Source of the DNA: Sphaerisporangium cinnabarinum
GTDB taxonomy: Bacteria > Actinomycetota > Actinomycetes > Actinomycetales > Cellulomonadaceae
DNA length: 64,000 nt
Direction of reading: 5' to 3'
NCBI GenBank assembly: GCA_003052455.1
Contig: QAPD01000071.1
Coordinates: forward strand, 1-64,000
The notes beneath the pieces were generated by a model. That model had not been told where the DNA came from. It ran no database searches and was given only the letters and a program-made list of their open reading frames with translations. Position numbers and translations under genes: made by a program. Positions within the stretch are counted from its first letter, which is position 1; every line of letters begins with the position of its first letter. Below, piece by piece: positions 52,815-61,013 of the stretch.

Positions 52815-53909
52815 ATGACCTCGCCCGCGACCGCCGCCACGACGGCCGGCGTCCCCGGCGGCACGGCACCGGCCGCGGCCGACCGCGCCGACCGCCCGGC
52901 CGGGGTCGCCCGCACGAACGCGGGGCGCAGCCTCGGGCTCCTCGTCGCCCTCGCGGTCCTCGTGCTCGCGATCGTGCTGAGCCTCGTCGTCGGCTCGAAG
53001 CCGGTCCCGCTCGGCACGGTCTGGGACGCCCTCACCGGCTACGACGGCTCGGGCGACCACGTGATCATCCGCGACCTGCGCCTCCCGCGGACGGTCGTCG
53101 GGCTGCTCGTCGGCACCGCGCTCGGCGTCTCGGGCGCCCTCATCCAGGCCATGACGCGCAACCCCCTGGCCGACCCGGGCATCCTCGGCGTCAACGCGGG
53201 CGCCGCGTTCGCCGTCGTGCTGGCCGTCGCGTTCCTCGGGCTCACCGACATCGGGTCGTTCATCTGGTTCGCGTTCGCGGGCGCCGTCGTCGCGACCGTC
53301 GCGGTGTACGCCATCGGGTCGCAGGGCCGCGGGGGAGCGACGCCCGTGCGCCTGACCCTCGCGGGCGTCGCGCTGGGCGCGGTGCTCGGCGGCGTCTCGC
53401 AGGGCATCACCCTGCTCGACCCGGCGGCGTTCGACCGCATGCGCTTCTGGGGCGCCGGCTCGCTCGCGGGCCGCACCATGGAGATGGCGGGGACGATCGC
53501 GCCGTTCGTCGTGATCGGGCTCGTCATCGCGCTCGTCGTCGCGCGCCCGCTCAACACCGTCGCGCTCGGCGACGACCTCGCGAGCTCGCTCGGCGCGCAC
53601 GTCGGACGCACGCGCGTGCTCGTCGGCGTCGCCGTCATGCTCCTGTGCGGCGCGGCGACGGCTGCGGCCGGGCCCATCGCGTTCGTCGGCCTCATGGTGC
53701 CGCACGTCGCGCGGTGGACGGTCGGCCCGGACCAGCGCTGGATCCTCCCGTACTCGGCGGTGCTCGCGCCCGTCCTGCTGCTCGTGTCCGACGTCGTCGG
53801 CCGGGTCGTCGTCATGCCGGGCGAGCTCCAGGTCGGGATCGTCACGGCGTTCGTCGGTGCCCCGGTCCTCATCGCGCTCGTGCGCCGCTCGAAGGCGAGC
53901 GGGCTGTGA
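52815..53909 (+). CDS. Fe-siderophore ABC permease, FecC/FepD-like
   Basis: The 364-residue permease has about nine membrane segments after an Ala/Thr-rich first 35 residues. RLPRTVVGLLVGTALGVSGALIQAMTRNPLADPGILGVNAGA, cited in part, is the FecCD family hallmark, and the GPIAFVGLMVPHVAR segment is the coupling region. It forms the channel with the next permease for import of iron-siderophore. ATG 52815 is used; an upstream GTG would overlap the iron box. The gene heads a four-gene iron import unit. Confidence 0.94.
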   Translation: MTSPATAATTAGVPGGTAPAAADRADRPAGVARTNAGRSLGLLVALAVLVLAIVLSLVVGSKPVPLGTVWDALTGYDGSGDHVIIRDLRLPRTVVGLLVGTALGVSGALIQAMTRNPLADPGILGVNAGAAFAVVLAVAFLGLTDIGSFIWFAFAGAVVATVAVYAIGSQGRGGATPVRLTLAGVALGAVLGGVSQGITLLDPAAFDRMRFWGAGSLAGRTMEMAGTIAPFVVIGLVIALVVARPLNTVALGDDLASSLGAHVGRTRVLVGVAVMLLCGAATAAAGPIAFVGLMVPHVARWTVGPDQRWILPYSAVLAPVLLLVSDVVGRVVVMPGELQVGIVTAFVGAPVLIALVRRSKASGL

Positions 53910-54997
53910 GCGCCCCGGTGCAGGACCGTCTCCCGGCCGGGGCGCCCGGCCCGGACCGGCGCGTCGACTTCGGCCGCCCGACGCGCGTCGTGCGCGGCCG
54001 GGGCGTGAGCCTGCGGCTCGACCTGCGCACGCTCGCGGTGTGCGGGGCGCTCCTGCTCGTCGCGCTGGCCGTCGGGGTGCTCGCGCTCACCACGGGCGAC
54101 TACCCGCTCACCGTGCCGCAGGTGCTCCAGGCGCTCGTCGGCGCGGCCGACGGCCCGGTGCACATGGTCGTCGTCGAGTGGCGCCTCCCGCGCGCCCTCA
54201 TGGCGCTCGTGCTCGGCGCGGCGCTCGGCGCGAGCGGCGCGATCTTCCAGTCGCTCACGCGCAACCCGCTCGGCAGCCCCGACGTCATCGGCTTCAACAC
54301 GGGCGCGTACACCGGGGCGCTCGTCGTCATCATGCTGCTCGGCGGCGGGTACGTCGGCGTCGCGGCGGGCGCGCTCGTCGGCGGGATCGTCACCGCGGGG
54401 GTCGTGTACGTCCTGGCCTACCGGCGCGGCGTGCAGGGGTTCCGCCTCATCATCGTCGGCATCGCGGTGTCCGCGATGCTCGCGTCCGCCAACCAGTGGC
54501 TCATCGTCAAGGCCGACCTCGAGACGGCGATGGCCGCGGCCGTGTGGGGTGCCGGGTCGCTCAACGGCATGACGTGGGCGCAGGCGGTCCCCGCGTGCGT
54601 GCTCGCCGCGCTCCTCGCCCTGCCGCTCGTGTGGCTCGCGCCGCGCATGGGCCTGCTCGAGCTCGGGGACGACGCCGCGGCGGCCCTGGGCCTGCGCAGC
54701 GAGCGGGTGCGGCTCGCGCTCGTCGTCCTCGGCGTCGCGCTCACCGCGCTCGTCACCGCGGCGGCCGGGCCGATCGCGTTCGTCGCGCTCGCCGCGCCCC
54801 AGCTCGCGCGCCGCCTCACGGGCAGCGCGGGTGTGCGCATCCTGCCCGCCGCGTGCATGGGCGCGGTGCTCCTCGCCGCGAGCGACCTCGTGGCGCAGCG
54901 CGCGTTCGCCCCGACCCAGCTCCCCGTCGGCGTCGTCACCGTGAGCGTCGGCGGCGCCTACCTCGTCTGGCTCCTCGTCCGCGAGGCCCGCAAGTGA
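53906..54997 (+). CDS. Fe-siderophore ABC permease, FecD/FepG-like
   Basis: The 363-residue permease has the same fold. RLPRALMALVLGAALGASGAIFQSLTRNPLGSPDVIGFNTGAYTG, cited in part, and AAGPIAFVALAAPQLARRL, cited in part, are diagnostic; the GFNTGAYTG variant is usual in the FepG branch. The GTG overlaps the first permease stop by 4 nt. A basic and Pro-rich N-terminal tail of about 35 residues precedes the first membrane segment. Confidence 0.94.
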   Translation: MSAPVQDRLPAGAPGPDRRVDFGRPTRVVRGRGVSLRLDLRTLAVCGALLLVALAVGVLALTTGDYPLTVPQVLQALVGAADGPVHMVVVEWRLPRALMALVLGAALGASGAIFQSLTRNPLGSPDVIGFNTGAYTGALVVIMLLGGGYVGVAAGALVGGIVTAGVVYVLAYRRGVQGFRLIIVGIAVSAMLASANQWLIVKADLETAMAAAVWGAGSLNGMTWAQAVPACVLAALLALPLVWLAPRMGLLELGDDAAAALGLRSERVRLALVVLGVALTALVTAAAGPIAFVALAAPQLARRLTGSAGVRILPAACMGAVLLAASDLVAQRAFAPTQLPVGVVTVSVGGAYLVWLLVREARK

Positions 54998-55905
54998 CCC
55001 CGACCCCGCAGACCGGAAGGACCCCGGTGGCACCCACCCAGCTCGCGGACGCCCCGCACGACGCGGCCGCACCCGCCGCGCCCGGCTCCGCCGACCGCCC
55101 CGCGGCCCCCTCCGCCGACCGCCTGCACGCGGACGGCATCACCGTCGGCTACGACGACCGCGTCATCTCCTCGGGACTCGACGTGACGATCCCCGACGGC
55201 TCGTTCACGGTGATCGTCGGGCCGAACGCGTGCGGGAAGTCGACGCTGCTGCGGGCGCTGTCGCGCCTGCTCAAGCCGTCGCAGGGCGAGGTCGTGCTCG
55301 ACGGCCGCTCCATCTCGTCCATCCCCGCGAAGGAGGTCGCGCGCCGCCTCGGCCTCCTGCCGCAGTCGTCGATCGCGCCCGAGGGGATCACCGTCGCGGA
55401 CCTCGTCGCGCGCGGGCGCTACCCCCACCAGAAGCTGCTGCGCCAGTGGTCGCGCGAGGACGAGGCGGCCGTGGTCGCCGCGCTCGCCGCGACCGGCACC
55501 ACCGACCTGTCGGACCGACTCGTCGACGAGCTGTCCGGCGGCCAGCGCCAGCGCGTGTGGGTCGCGATGGTCCTCGCGCAGGAGACGCCCCTCCTCCTGC
55601 TCGACGAGCCGACGACGTTCCTCGACATCGCGCACCAGATCGAGCTGCTCGAGCTGTGCGCCGACCTCAACCGGGACCGCGGGCACACGCTCGTCGCCGT
55701 CCTGCACGACCTCAACCACGCGTGCCGCTACGCGACGCACCTCATCGCCATGAAGGACGGCGCGATCGTCGCCGAGGGCGCCCCGGCGGAGGTCGTGACG
55801 GCCGAGCTGGTCGAGGACGTGTTCGGCCTCCCGTGCCGCATCATCGCCGACCCCGTGACGGGCACCCCGCTCGTCGTGCCCGAGGGCCGGCCCCGCCGCG
55901 CCTGA
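54994..55905 (+). CDS. Fe-siderophore ABC ATPase, FecE/FepC-like
   Basis: The 303-residue ATPase has Walker A GPNACGKST (the ACGKST variant is common in FepC), signature LSGGQRQRVWVAMVLAQ, Walker B LLLLDEPTTFLD and the switch His in VLHDLNHACRYA. YPHQKLLRQWS fits the FepC family. GTG 54994 overlaps the permease stop; GTG 55027 with GGAAGGA upstream is an alternative that would remove 11 residues. The first 45 residues are Ala/Pro-rich and not part of the fold. Confidence 0.94.
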   Translation: MTPTPQTGRTPVAPTQLADAPHDAAAPAAPGSADRPAAPSADRLHADGITVGYDDRVISSGLDVTIPDGSFTVIVGPNACGKSTLLRALSRLLKPSQGEVVLDGRSISSIPAKEVARRLGLLPQSSIAPEGITVADLVARGRYPHQKLLRQWSREDEAAVVAALAATGTTDLSDRLVDELSGGQRQRVWVAMVLAQETPLLLLDEPTTFLDIAHQIELLELCADLNRDRGHTLVAVLHDLNHACRYATHLIAMKDGAIVAEGAPAEVVTAELVEDVFGLPCRIIADPVTGTPLVVPEGRPRRA

Positions 55906-55919
55906 CGCGGCCTCGTCTC

Positions 55920-55945
55920 CCGGTCGGACCACCCCGCCCGACCGG
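55920..55945. terminator. Hairpin between the ATPase and binding-protein genes
   Basis: CCGGTCGG and CCGACCGG form a perfect 8-bp stem with a 10-nt loop, 14 bp after the ATPase stop. It may lower read-through or protect upstream RNA rather than end the operon. Confidence 0.45.
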
Positions 55946-55995
55946 CCCCCCACCGTCCTGCGCTCGCCCGCACCGCCTCGTCGGAGGAGCACCGC

Positions 55996-57060
55996 ATGAC
56001 CCGCACGACCCGTCCCTCGTCCACCCTGCCCGGCGCGCGCCGTCCGCGGCGTCGGCCCGCGCGCTCGGCACCCTCGGTCGCGGCGGCCACGCTCGCGCTC
56101 GGTCTCGCGGCCGTCGCCGCGGCGTGCTCCCCGAGCACCGACGCGGGCTCCGACGGCACGGGGGACGGCCGGCAGTCCGCGAGCGCCGACGGCTGGTCGT
56201 GGACGTCCTCGGGCCACGGCACGACGTACGAGCTCGACGAGGCGCCGGACCGCCTCGTCGTCGACGGCTACTCGGCCGCCGCGCTGTGGGACTACGGCGT
56301 GCGGCCCGACGGGGTGTTCGGGTACGGCTTCTCGGACACCGGGGCACTGTCGATCGGCAACGCGCGGGTCGACGAGATGGAGGTCGTCGGCACCGACGCC
56401 GAGCTCAACCTGGAGAAGCTGCTCGCGCTCGACCCCGACCTCGTGATCGGGTTCGGGACGGAGGACGGCACGGCGTGGCGGTGGTGGGACGAGAAGATCA
56501 CCGAGGAGGCGACCGCCGTCGCGCCGTTCGTCGGGATGAAGTTCTCCGGCCGCCCCGTCGTCGAGGTGATCGAGGACTACGCGTCGCTCGCGGAGGCGCT
56601 CGGCGGCGACGCGGACACCCCGGAGGTCGCCGAGGCGCGCGCCGCGTTCGACGAGCGCCTCGACACCCTGCGGGCGATCGCGGCGGAGAAGCCGCTGACG
56701 ATCCTGCCGCTCAACGGGGCCGAGGAGCTGTGGGTCGGGCAGCGGACCCTGGGCCAGCTCGCGCTGCTGGAGGAGCTGGGCTTCACGATCGGCGGCCCGC
56801 AGGACCAGGAGGCCTGGGCGGAGCTCAGCTGGGAGCGCGTGCCGGACTACCCGGCGGACGTCGTGCTCAGCTACACCGGCTCCGACGAGGCCATGGCGGC
56901 GAACCCCGTGTACGCGGGCCTGCCCGCGGTCCAGGCGGGGCAGGTCGTGGGCTGGGACGACAAGCGCCCGTTCACGTGGGCGAGCTACGTCGAGTGGTTC
57001 GACGAGCTCATCGCGGTGCTCGACGGCGCCGCGGTCGTCTCGGGGCCGCCCGCGTCCTGA
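55996..57060 (+). CDS. Fe-siderophore-binding lipoprotein
   Basis: The 354-residue lipoprotein has a twin-Arg-like basic start (RRPRRRPAR), hydrophobic core and lipobox AAAC with C44. The fold that follows is a type III periplasmic-binding protein: DRLVVDGYSAAALWDYGVRPDGVFGYG, cited in part, LEKLLALDPDLVIGFG and ELGFTIGGPQDQ. Such proteins bind iron-siderophore and deliver it to the FecCD channel. It follows the ATPase after 90 bp with a hairpin. Its last 76 nt overlap the end of the convergent gene. Confidence 0.88.
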   Translation: MTRTTRPSSTLPGARRPRRRPARSAPSVAAATLALGLAAVAAACSPSTDAGSDGTGDGRQSASADGWSWTSSGHGTTYELDEAPDRLVVDGYSAAALWDYGVRPDGVFGYGFSDTGALSIGNARVDEMEVVGTDAELNLEKLLALDPDLVIGFGTEDGTAWRWWDEKITEEATAVAPFVGMKFSGRPVVEVIEDYASLAEALGGDADTPEVAEARAAFDERLDTLRAIAAEKPLTILPLNGAEELWVGQRTLGQLALLEELGFTIGGPQDQEAWAELSWERVPDYPADVVLSYTGSDEAMAANPVYAGLPAVQAGQVVGWDDKRPFTWASYVEWFDELIAVLDGAAVVSGPPAS

Positions 57061-58067
57061 CCGTCCCACCAGTCGAGGACGACGGTCGCGTGGTACGTGA
57101 GCCAGCGCGACGGCTCGCCCGCGGGGGCGTCGACCTCGAACCACACGCGGCCCGGGTGGCGCCGGCCCTGGAGCCAGGTGCCGTCCGGGCGCCGCGCGCG
57201 GCGGACGTGCTCGACCGCGTCCGCCGCGCGCGGGTCCGGCGGCGTGCCGTCGAGCAGCGATGCCGCGCGCAGGTAGACCAGCGCGTTGAGCATGCTGTAG
57301 TACCAGCGGAACGGGTAGGCGAGGCGGAACGCCCAGTCCCCGACGGGCTCGCCGGTGCCGAGCCGCCGGAACAGGCCGCGGCGGAGCAGGTATTCCTCGC
57401 CGGTGCGCCGCGCGGCGCGCAGCTCGTCGGTCGCCCCGGCGTGCTCCTGGTAGGCGAGGAGACCCTTGAGCGCGTTGAGCGTCGAGTGGTACGACGACAC
57501 GGTCGCGCCCTCGACCCACGCGCAGTTCCACCCGCCGTCGGGCAGCCGCCCGTCGAGGACGGTGCGGAGCAGCCCGGACACGTCGACGCCGAGCCACGCG
57601 CCCGCGGCGAGCGTGTACCCGTTGATGCACCAGTCGACCTCGCCGCCCCAGTAGGGCAGGTCGTCGTACTCCCAGCGGCAGTGCTCGGCGAGCAGCTCGG
57701 GCGTGCGACGCGCGCGGAGCACCTCGGGGTCGAGCCCCCACTCGCGCAGCGCGACGAGCGACCAGGTGGTCGCGGTCCAGGGCTGGCCCTCCTCGGGCCT
57801 GCCCTCGGCGTCCGGCGCGGCCGCGCCGTCCCCGCCGACGTCTGCGGGGAAGTACGCGCCGCCCGCCCACTGCCCGTCGGGGTCCTGGAGCGCGAGGAGC
57901 CGGGCGCCGAAGCCCTCGGTCGCGACGCGCGCCCGCGTCGCCCGCCACACGGACGGCGGGGCGTGCACGACGTCGCGCTCCACCTGCCAGCGCAGCGCCG
58001 GGTCGGCGTCGAGGAGCCAGCCGACGACATCGCCGTCGACGGGGCCTCCTGGCGTTCGGTCGGCCAT
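56985..58067 (-). CDS. Squalene-cyclase/prenyltransferase-repeat protein
   Basis: The 360-residue protein has repeated QW-like units of the squalene cyclase/prenyltransferase alpha6-alpha6 barrel: LLALQDPDGQWAGGAYF, LLRTVLDGRLPDGGWNCAW, and VRRARRPDGTWLQGRRHPG, cited in part. It lacks the DxDD catalytic motif of squalene-hopene cyclases and is shorter, so cyclase activity is unlikely. The ATG is at 58067. The C-terminal 20 residues are Thr/Ser-rich and are read across the siderophore-binding gene, so they may be a late extension. Confidence 0.75.
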   Translation of the reverse strand: MADRTPGGPVDGDVVGWLLDADPALRWQVERDVVHAPPSVWRATRARVATEGFGARLLALQDPDGQWAGGAYFPADVGGDGAAAPDAEGRPEEGQPWTATTWSLVALREWGLDPEVLRARRTPELLAEHCRWEYDDLPYWGGEVDWCINGYTLAAGAWLGVDVSGLLRTVLDGRLPDGGWNCAWVEGATVSSYHSTLNALKGLLAYQEHAGATDELRAARRTGEEYLLRRGLFRRLGTGEPVGDWAFRLAYPFRWYYSMLNALVYLRAASLLDGTPPDPRAADAVEHVRRARRPDGTWLQGRRHPGRVWFEVDAPAGEPSRWLTYHATVVLDWWDGQDAGGPETTAAPSSTAMSSSNHST

Positions 58068-58106
58068 CCCGTCACGCTACGCCGGGGGACGGCCGACCGC
58101 CGTCCG

Positions 58107-59483
58107 TCAGACGAAGCCGAACACGGGCGGGAACACGAGGGCGACGACCGCCGCCCACGCTGCGTAGACGGGGAGGAAGCGCGTCTGCCACGCGACGAGG
58201 TCGGCGAATGGCCGGCGCCCGCGGAGGAACGCCGTCGCGAGGACGGCCGACCACACGAGGTGGACGAGCAGCAGCAGGTTGAGCCCGAGCGCCGCGGCCT
58301 TGTTGGGGCTCACACCGAACTCGGCGATGCGCGTGAGCATCGCGGTGAGCGCGACGGCGTCGACGGCGAGCGCCGCGCCGACGAGGACCACCAGGAGCCC
58401 GTCGAAGAACGACCCGGGCGCGAGCGGGTCGCGCGCGGAGACGGAGTAGAGGAGCAGGCACAGGACGAGCACGAGGATCGCGTCCATGAGGATGAGCAGC
58501 TCGCGGTCGACCGCTGCGAGGTTCCCCGCGGTCGCGAGGACGACGAACGCGGCGAGGAGCATGACGAGCGTCAGCGGCGTGAACACGCGCGTGAGCACGG
58601 GCGCGATGTTCTCGACGACGTTCTGCTTGGCCTCGACGAGCCACGCGGCCACGATGAGTGCCGCCGGGACGCACAGGGTGAGGATCCAGGTGTCGAGGTA
58701 GGGCTCGAGGTCGACGCCGGCGAGCGAGAAGACCCCGATCGTCAGGCCGAGCAGCACCCCGCCCCCGAGCGCGATGAGCGTGTAGTACACGGCGAGCTCG
58801 CCCGTGAACCGCACGAAGTCCATGCGGCGCGCGTCCGAGCGCCACCGCCCGCCCACGTAGGCGAGCCCGACGACGGACCACAGCGTCACCGGGGCGGCGA
58901 GCGCCGCGAGGACGAACGTCGCGTCCGTGGGCGCGAACGGGTACACGTTGAGCACGACGCCCAGCACGACGAACGGCACGACGAGCGCGCCGACGACACG
59001 CAGCGTGACCTGGCGCTTCCACGCGAGGTAGGCCGTGAGGAACGGCAGCACGAGGAGCCCGACGTTGAGGCCGACCGTCTCCCAGGGCAGGAGCACGGTC
59101 GCGACCTTGACGGTGACGCCCACCGCGACGGCGAGGCCCAGCACGACCGCGAGCTCGCGCCACGAGCGGGTGCGGCCCGCCTGCTGGCCCACGAGGACGA
59201 GCTGCTTCCACAGGCGCTCGGAGTGCTCCTGCGCGAACTCGCGCGACAGGTCGTCGAGCGTGCCCATGCGCTTCACGGCGACGAGGAACGCCTCGTCGTC
59301 GTCCAGACCCGTGGCACGGAGGTCCTCGACCCGCTCGCGCAGGTGGTCCTCCATCTCGTCGACGTCCGCGGCGGAGATCGCCTCCCGGCGCCGGACGTAC
59401 CCGCGCCACTGGTCGATCTGCGCCTCGAGCGCGGCGTGCGGGCCGGGGCTCGCCCCGTCGGTCGGTGCGGTCGCGGCGCCCAT
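58107..59483 (-). CDS. Permease-prefix-domain membrane protein, PadR-linked
   Basis: The 458-residue protein begins with a permease prefix domain 1 (IDQWRGYVRRREAISAADVDEMEDHLRERVEDLRATGLDDDEAFLVAVKRMG, cited in part) and then about eleven membrane segments. Such prefix domains are found with PadR regulators and ABC-like or DUF membrane proteins. ATG 59483 overlaps the PadR stop (TGATG); GTG 59486 also fits. The function of the membrane part is unknown; control by PadR is expected. Confidence 0.8.
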   Translation of the reverse strand: MGAATAPTDGASPGPHAALEAQIDQWRGYVRRREAISAADVDEMEDHLRERVEDLRATGLDDDEAFLVAVKRMGTLDDLSREFAQEHSERLWKQLVLVGQQAGRTRSWRELAVVLGLAVAVGVTVKVATVLLPWETVGLNVGLLVLPFLTAYLAWKRQVTLRVVGALVVPFVVLGVVLNVYPFAPTDATFVLAALAAPVTLWSVVGLAYVGGRWRSDARRMDFVRFTGELAVYYTLIALGGGVLLGLTIGVFSLAGVDLEPYLDTWILTLCVPAALIVAAWLVEAKQNVVENIAPVLTRVFTPLTLVMLLAAFVVLATAGNLAAVDRELLILMDAILVLVLCLLLYSVSARDPLAPGSFFDGLLVVLVGAALAVDAVALTAMLTRIAEFGVSPNKAAALGLNLLLLVHLVWSAVLATAFLRGRRPFADLVAWQTRFLPVYAAWAAVVALVFPPVFGFV

Positions 59484-59857
59484 CACGCCCACCCCTCCGC
59501 GACGCGCGGCGGGCTCTGGAGCCCGTCCTGGGCGGAGCGCCACACCTGCTGGAGCGCGTGCGCGACGACGTCCCACTGGGCCTGGCGCTCGACGAGCGCC
59601 TCGCGCCCCGCGGCGGTGATCGCGTAGTGCTTGCGGCGCCGGCCGACGTCGGACGTGCCCCACGACGCCTCGACGAGCCCGAGGCGCTCCAGCCGGTGCA
59701 GCAGCGGGTAGAGCATGCCGTCGGTCCACTGCATCCGCCCGCCCGAGAGCTCGTCCACGCGCTTGAGGATCGCGTAGCCGTAGGACTCGCCGTCGGCGAG
59801 GATCCCGAGCACGAGCGGGGTGGCCGAGGCGGCCACGAGGTCCTTGTCGATACGCAT
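59483..59857 (-). CDS. PadR-family transcriptional regulator
   Basis: The 124-residue protein is a PadR winged helix: PLVLGILADGESYGYAILKRVDELSGGRMQWTDGMLYPLLHRLERLGLVEASW, cited in part, then GRRRKHYAITAAGREAL and a dimerisation helix. AGGAGCG precedes the ATG at normal distance. It is coupled to the membrane gene by a TGATG overlap. Two palindromes 13 and 36 bp upstream suggest it represses its own operon and responds to envelope or toxic stress, as inference. Confidence 0.93.
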   Translation of the reverse strand: MRIDKDLVAASATPLVLGILADGESYGYAILKRVDELSGGRMQWTDGMLYPLLHRLERLGLVEASWGTSDVGRRRKHYAITAAGREALVERQAQWDVVAHALQQVWRSAQDGLQSPPRVAEGWA

Positions 59858-59869
59858 AGCGCTCCTATG

Positions 59870-59909
59870 CCTAGTTGTTCTAGGGGTTACTACCCTAGCA
59901 GTTCTAGGG
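59870..59909. promoter_or_regulatory. Two PadR-type operators
   Basis: CCTAGTTGTTCTAGG (59870-59884) and CCCTAGCAGTTCTAGGG (59893-59909) are like palindromes with centres 24 bp apart. They lie 13-52 bp before the PadR start and would overlap its promoter. The gap to the divergent gene at 59948 is short, so both sides could be controlled. Confidence 0.7.
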
Positions 59910-59947
59910 TCGGCCTCGGCGGCGCGACCCGTCGCTACGGTGGCGCG

Positions 59948-60397
59948 ATGGACGCCGCGACCCACGCCCGCCTCGTGCGAGGCCACCTCGACGCCGCGAC
60001 GCCGGAGGCCGTGCGCCGCCTGCGCGCCGTCGTCGACACGCTCCCGGACCGCGCGGAGGAGATCGTCGTCACGGTCTTCCCCGACCAGGACGGCGAGGGG
60101 ACGTTCGACGTCGTCGTGTCGCTCGACGGCCCCGACGCCGCCGTGCTCGACCGCGCGATCGCGCCGCACCGCACGCTGTTCGAGGTCGTGCACGGCGAGG
60201 ACGGCCCCGTCCCCGACGTGCCGCTCGTCGCACCCGGCCGCGAGCCGTACGACGCGCGCGACGTCGTCGTCGACACCGCCGCCGACTGGGTCGTGGACGT
60301 GTGGCACGCCGCAGCGCGCGGCAGGTCGCGCGTGCCGGGCATGGTGGACGGGCACGACGGCCACGGCACCTCCGTGCCGCGCGCGCTGGCGCCGTGA
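59948..60397 (+). CDS. DUF6389-like small protein
   Basis: The 149-residue protein has VRGHLDAATPEAVRRLRAVVDTLPDRAEEIVVTVFPDQDGEGTFDVVVSLDGPDAAVLDRAI, cited in part, then HRTLFEVVHGEDGPVPDVPL and a VVDTAADWVVDVW end. This matches my memory of the DUF6389 family, which has no known function. It is acidic and soluble. The start is 91 bp from the divergent PadR start, and the shared gap carries the PadR operators. Confidence 0.7.
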   Translation: MDAATHARLVRGHLDAATPEAVRRLRAVVDTLPDRAEEIVVTVFPDQDGEGTFDVVVSLDGPDAAVLDRAIAPHRTLFEVVHGEDGPVPDVPLVAPGREPYDARDVVVDTAADWVVDVWHAAARGRSRVPGMVDGHDGHGTSVPRALAP

Positions 60398-61013
60398 GCG
60401 GTGGCGCCCCAGCCGAGCGAGGCCGCCGGAAGCGCCGCCCGGAGGAAGAGCAAAGGCCCGGGAATGAGGAAGAGCACGGGCCCGGAAACGCGAAAGTCAC
60501 GGTCAGGGACGTCCTGACCGCGACCTCGCCACGTCGGGAGGTTCACGGCGGATGGCCGGTCTGCCCGGGCAAGTCGTGTCTGTGATGTTACTCCGCCGCG
60601 TTCGGGATAGCCGGATTTGCGATGCGCTGTTGCCGAATCGCTAATTGCGCAGTGGTGTGCAAGTGATGGGATAGGTGGTGGTTGCTCGGCCGGCCCGGCT
60701 ACTGCATGAGGAGTTCGCGCCCTTCGCGCCCGGCACGGCGAGCGGACCGCACCGGCGTGCCGGGAAGGACCACGAGGCTCTCACGGTCGCCGTCGTGGCG
60801 AGCGCGGGTAGCTCCTGCCGCGCCACCCGAGAACGAACTCCGCCACCGATCGCGCCACTCTCGAGCGTCAGGCCCTCCGCGAGCGCCGCGACGCGCAGTT
60901 GCGCGCTGCGACACGCAGTGGGTCTATGCCGCGCTGGGCGAGTCCCCCGCGCAGCAGCGATCTTGCTGATAGACAAGCTCTGCACGTTCGTTGAGGCAAC
61001 CAAAGGAGCAGTC
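60398..61013. other. Gene-free stretch before the secreted protein gene
   Basis: No credible gene is seen. It holds a hairpin at 60501-60519, a stretch of lower GC around 60580-60670, and then the leader of the secreted protein gene. The reading frame continues upstream from the gene start, but it lacks a ribosome binding site, a plausible start or coding-like composition. AAAGGAG at 61002-61008 sets the start at TTG 61014. Confidence 0.6.
60501..60519. terminator. Terminator-like hairpin
   Basis: GGTCAGG pairs with CCTGACC over a 5-nt loop, about 100 bp after the DUF6389-like stop. It shares GGTCAGG/CCTGACC with the hairpins at 63319 and 63898. Confidence 0.5.

Noticed and set aside
56985-58067. 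Squalene-hopene cyclase
   Set aside because: The protein is about half the usual length and lacks the DxDD motif.
60675-61013. N-terminal extension of the secreted protein
   Set aside because: It would bury the signal peptide and lacks a ribosome binding site; the TTG at 61014 has AAAGGAG at the right distance.
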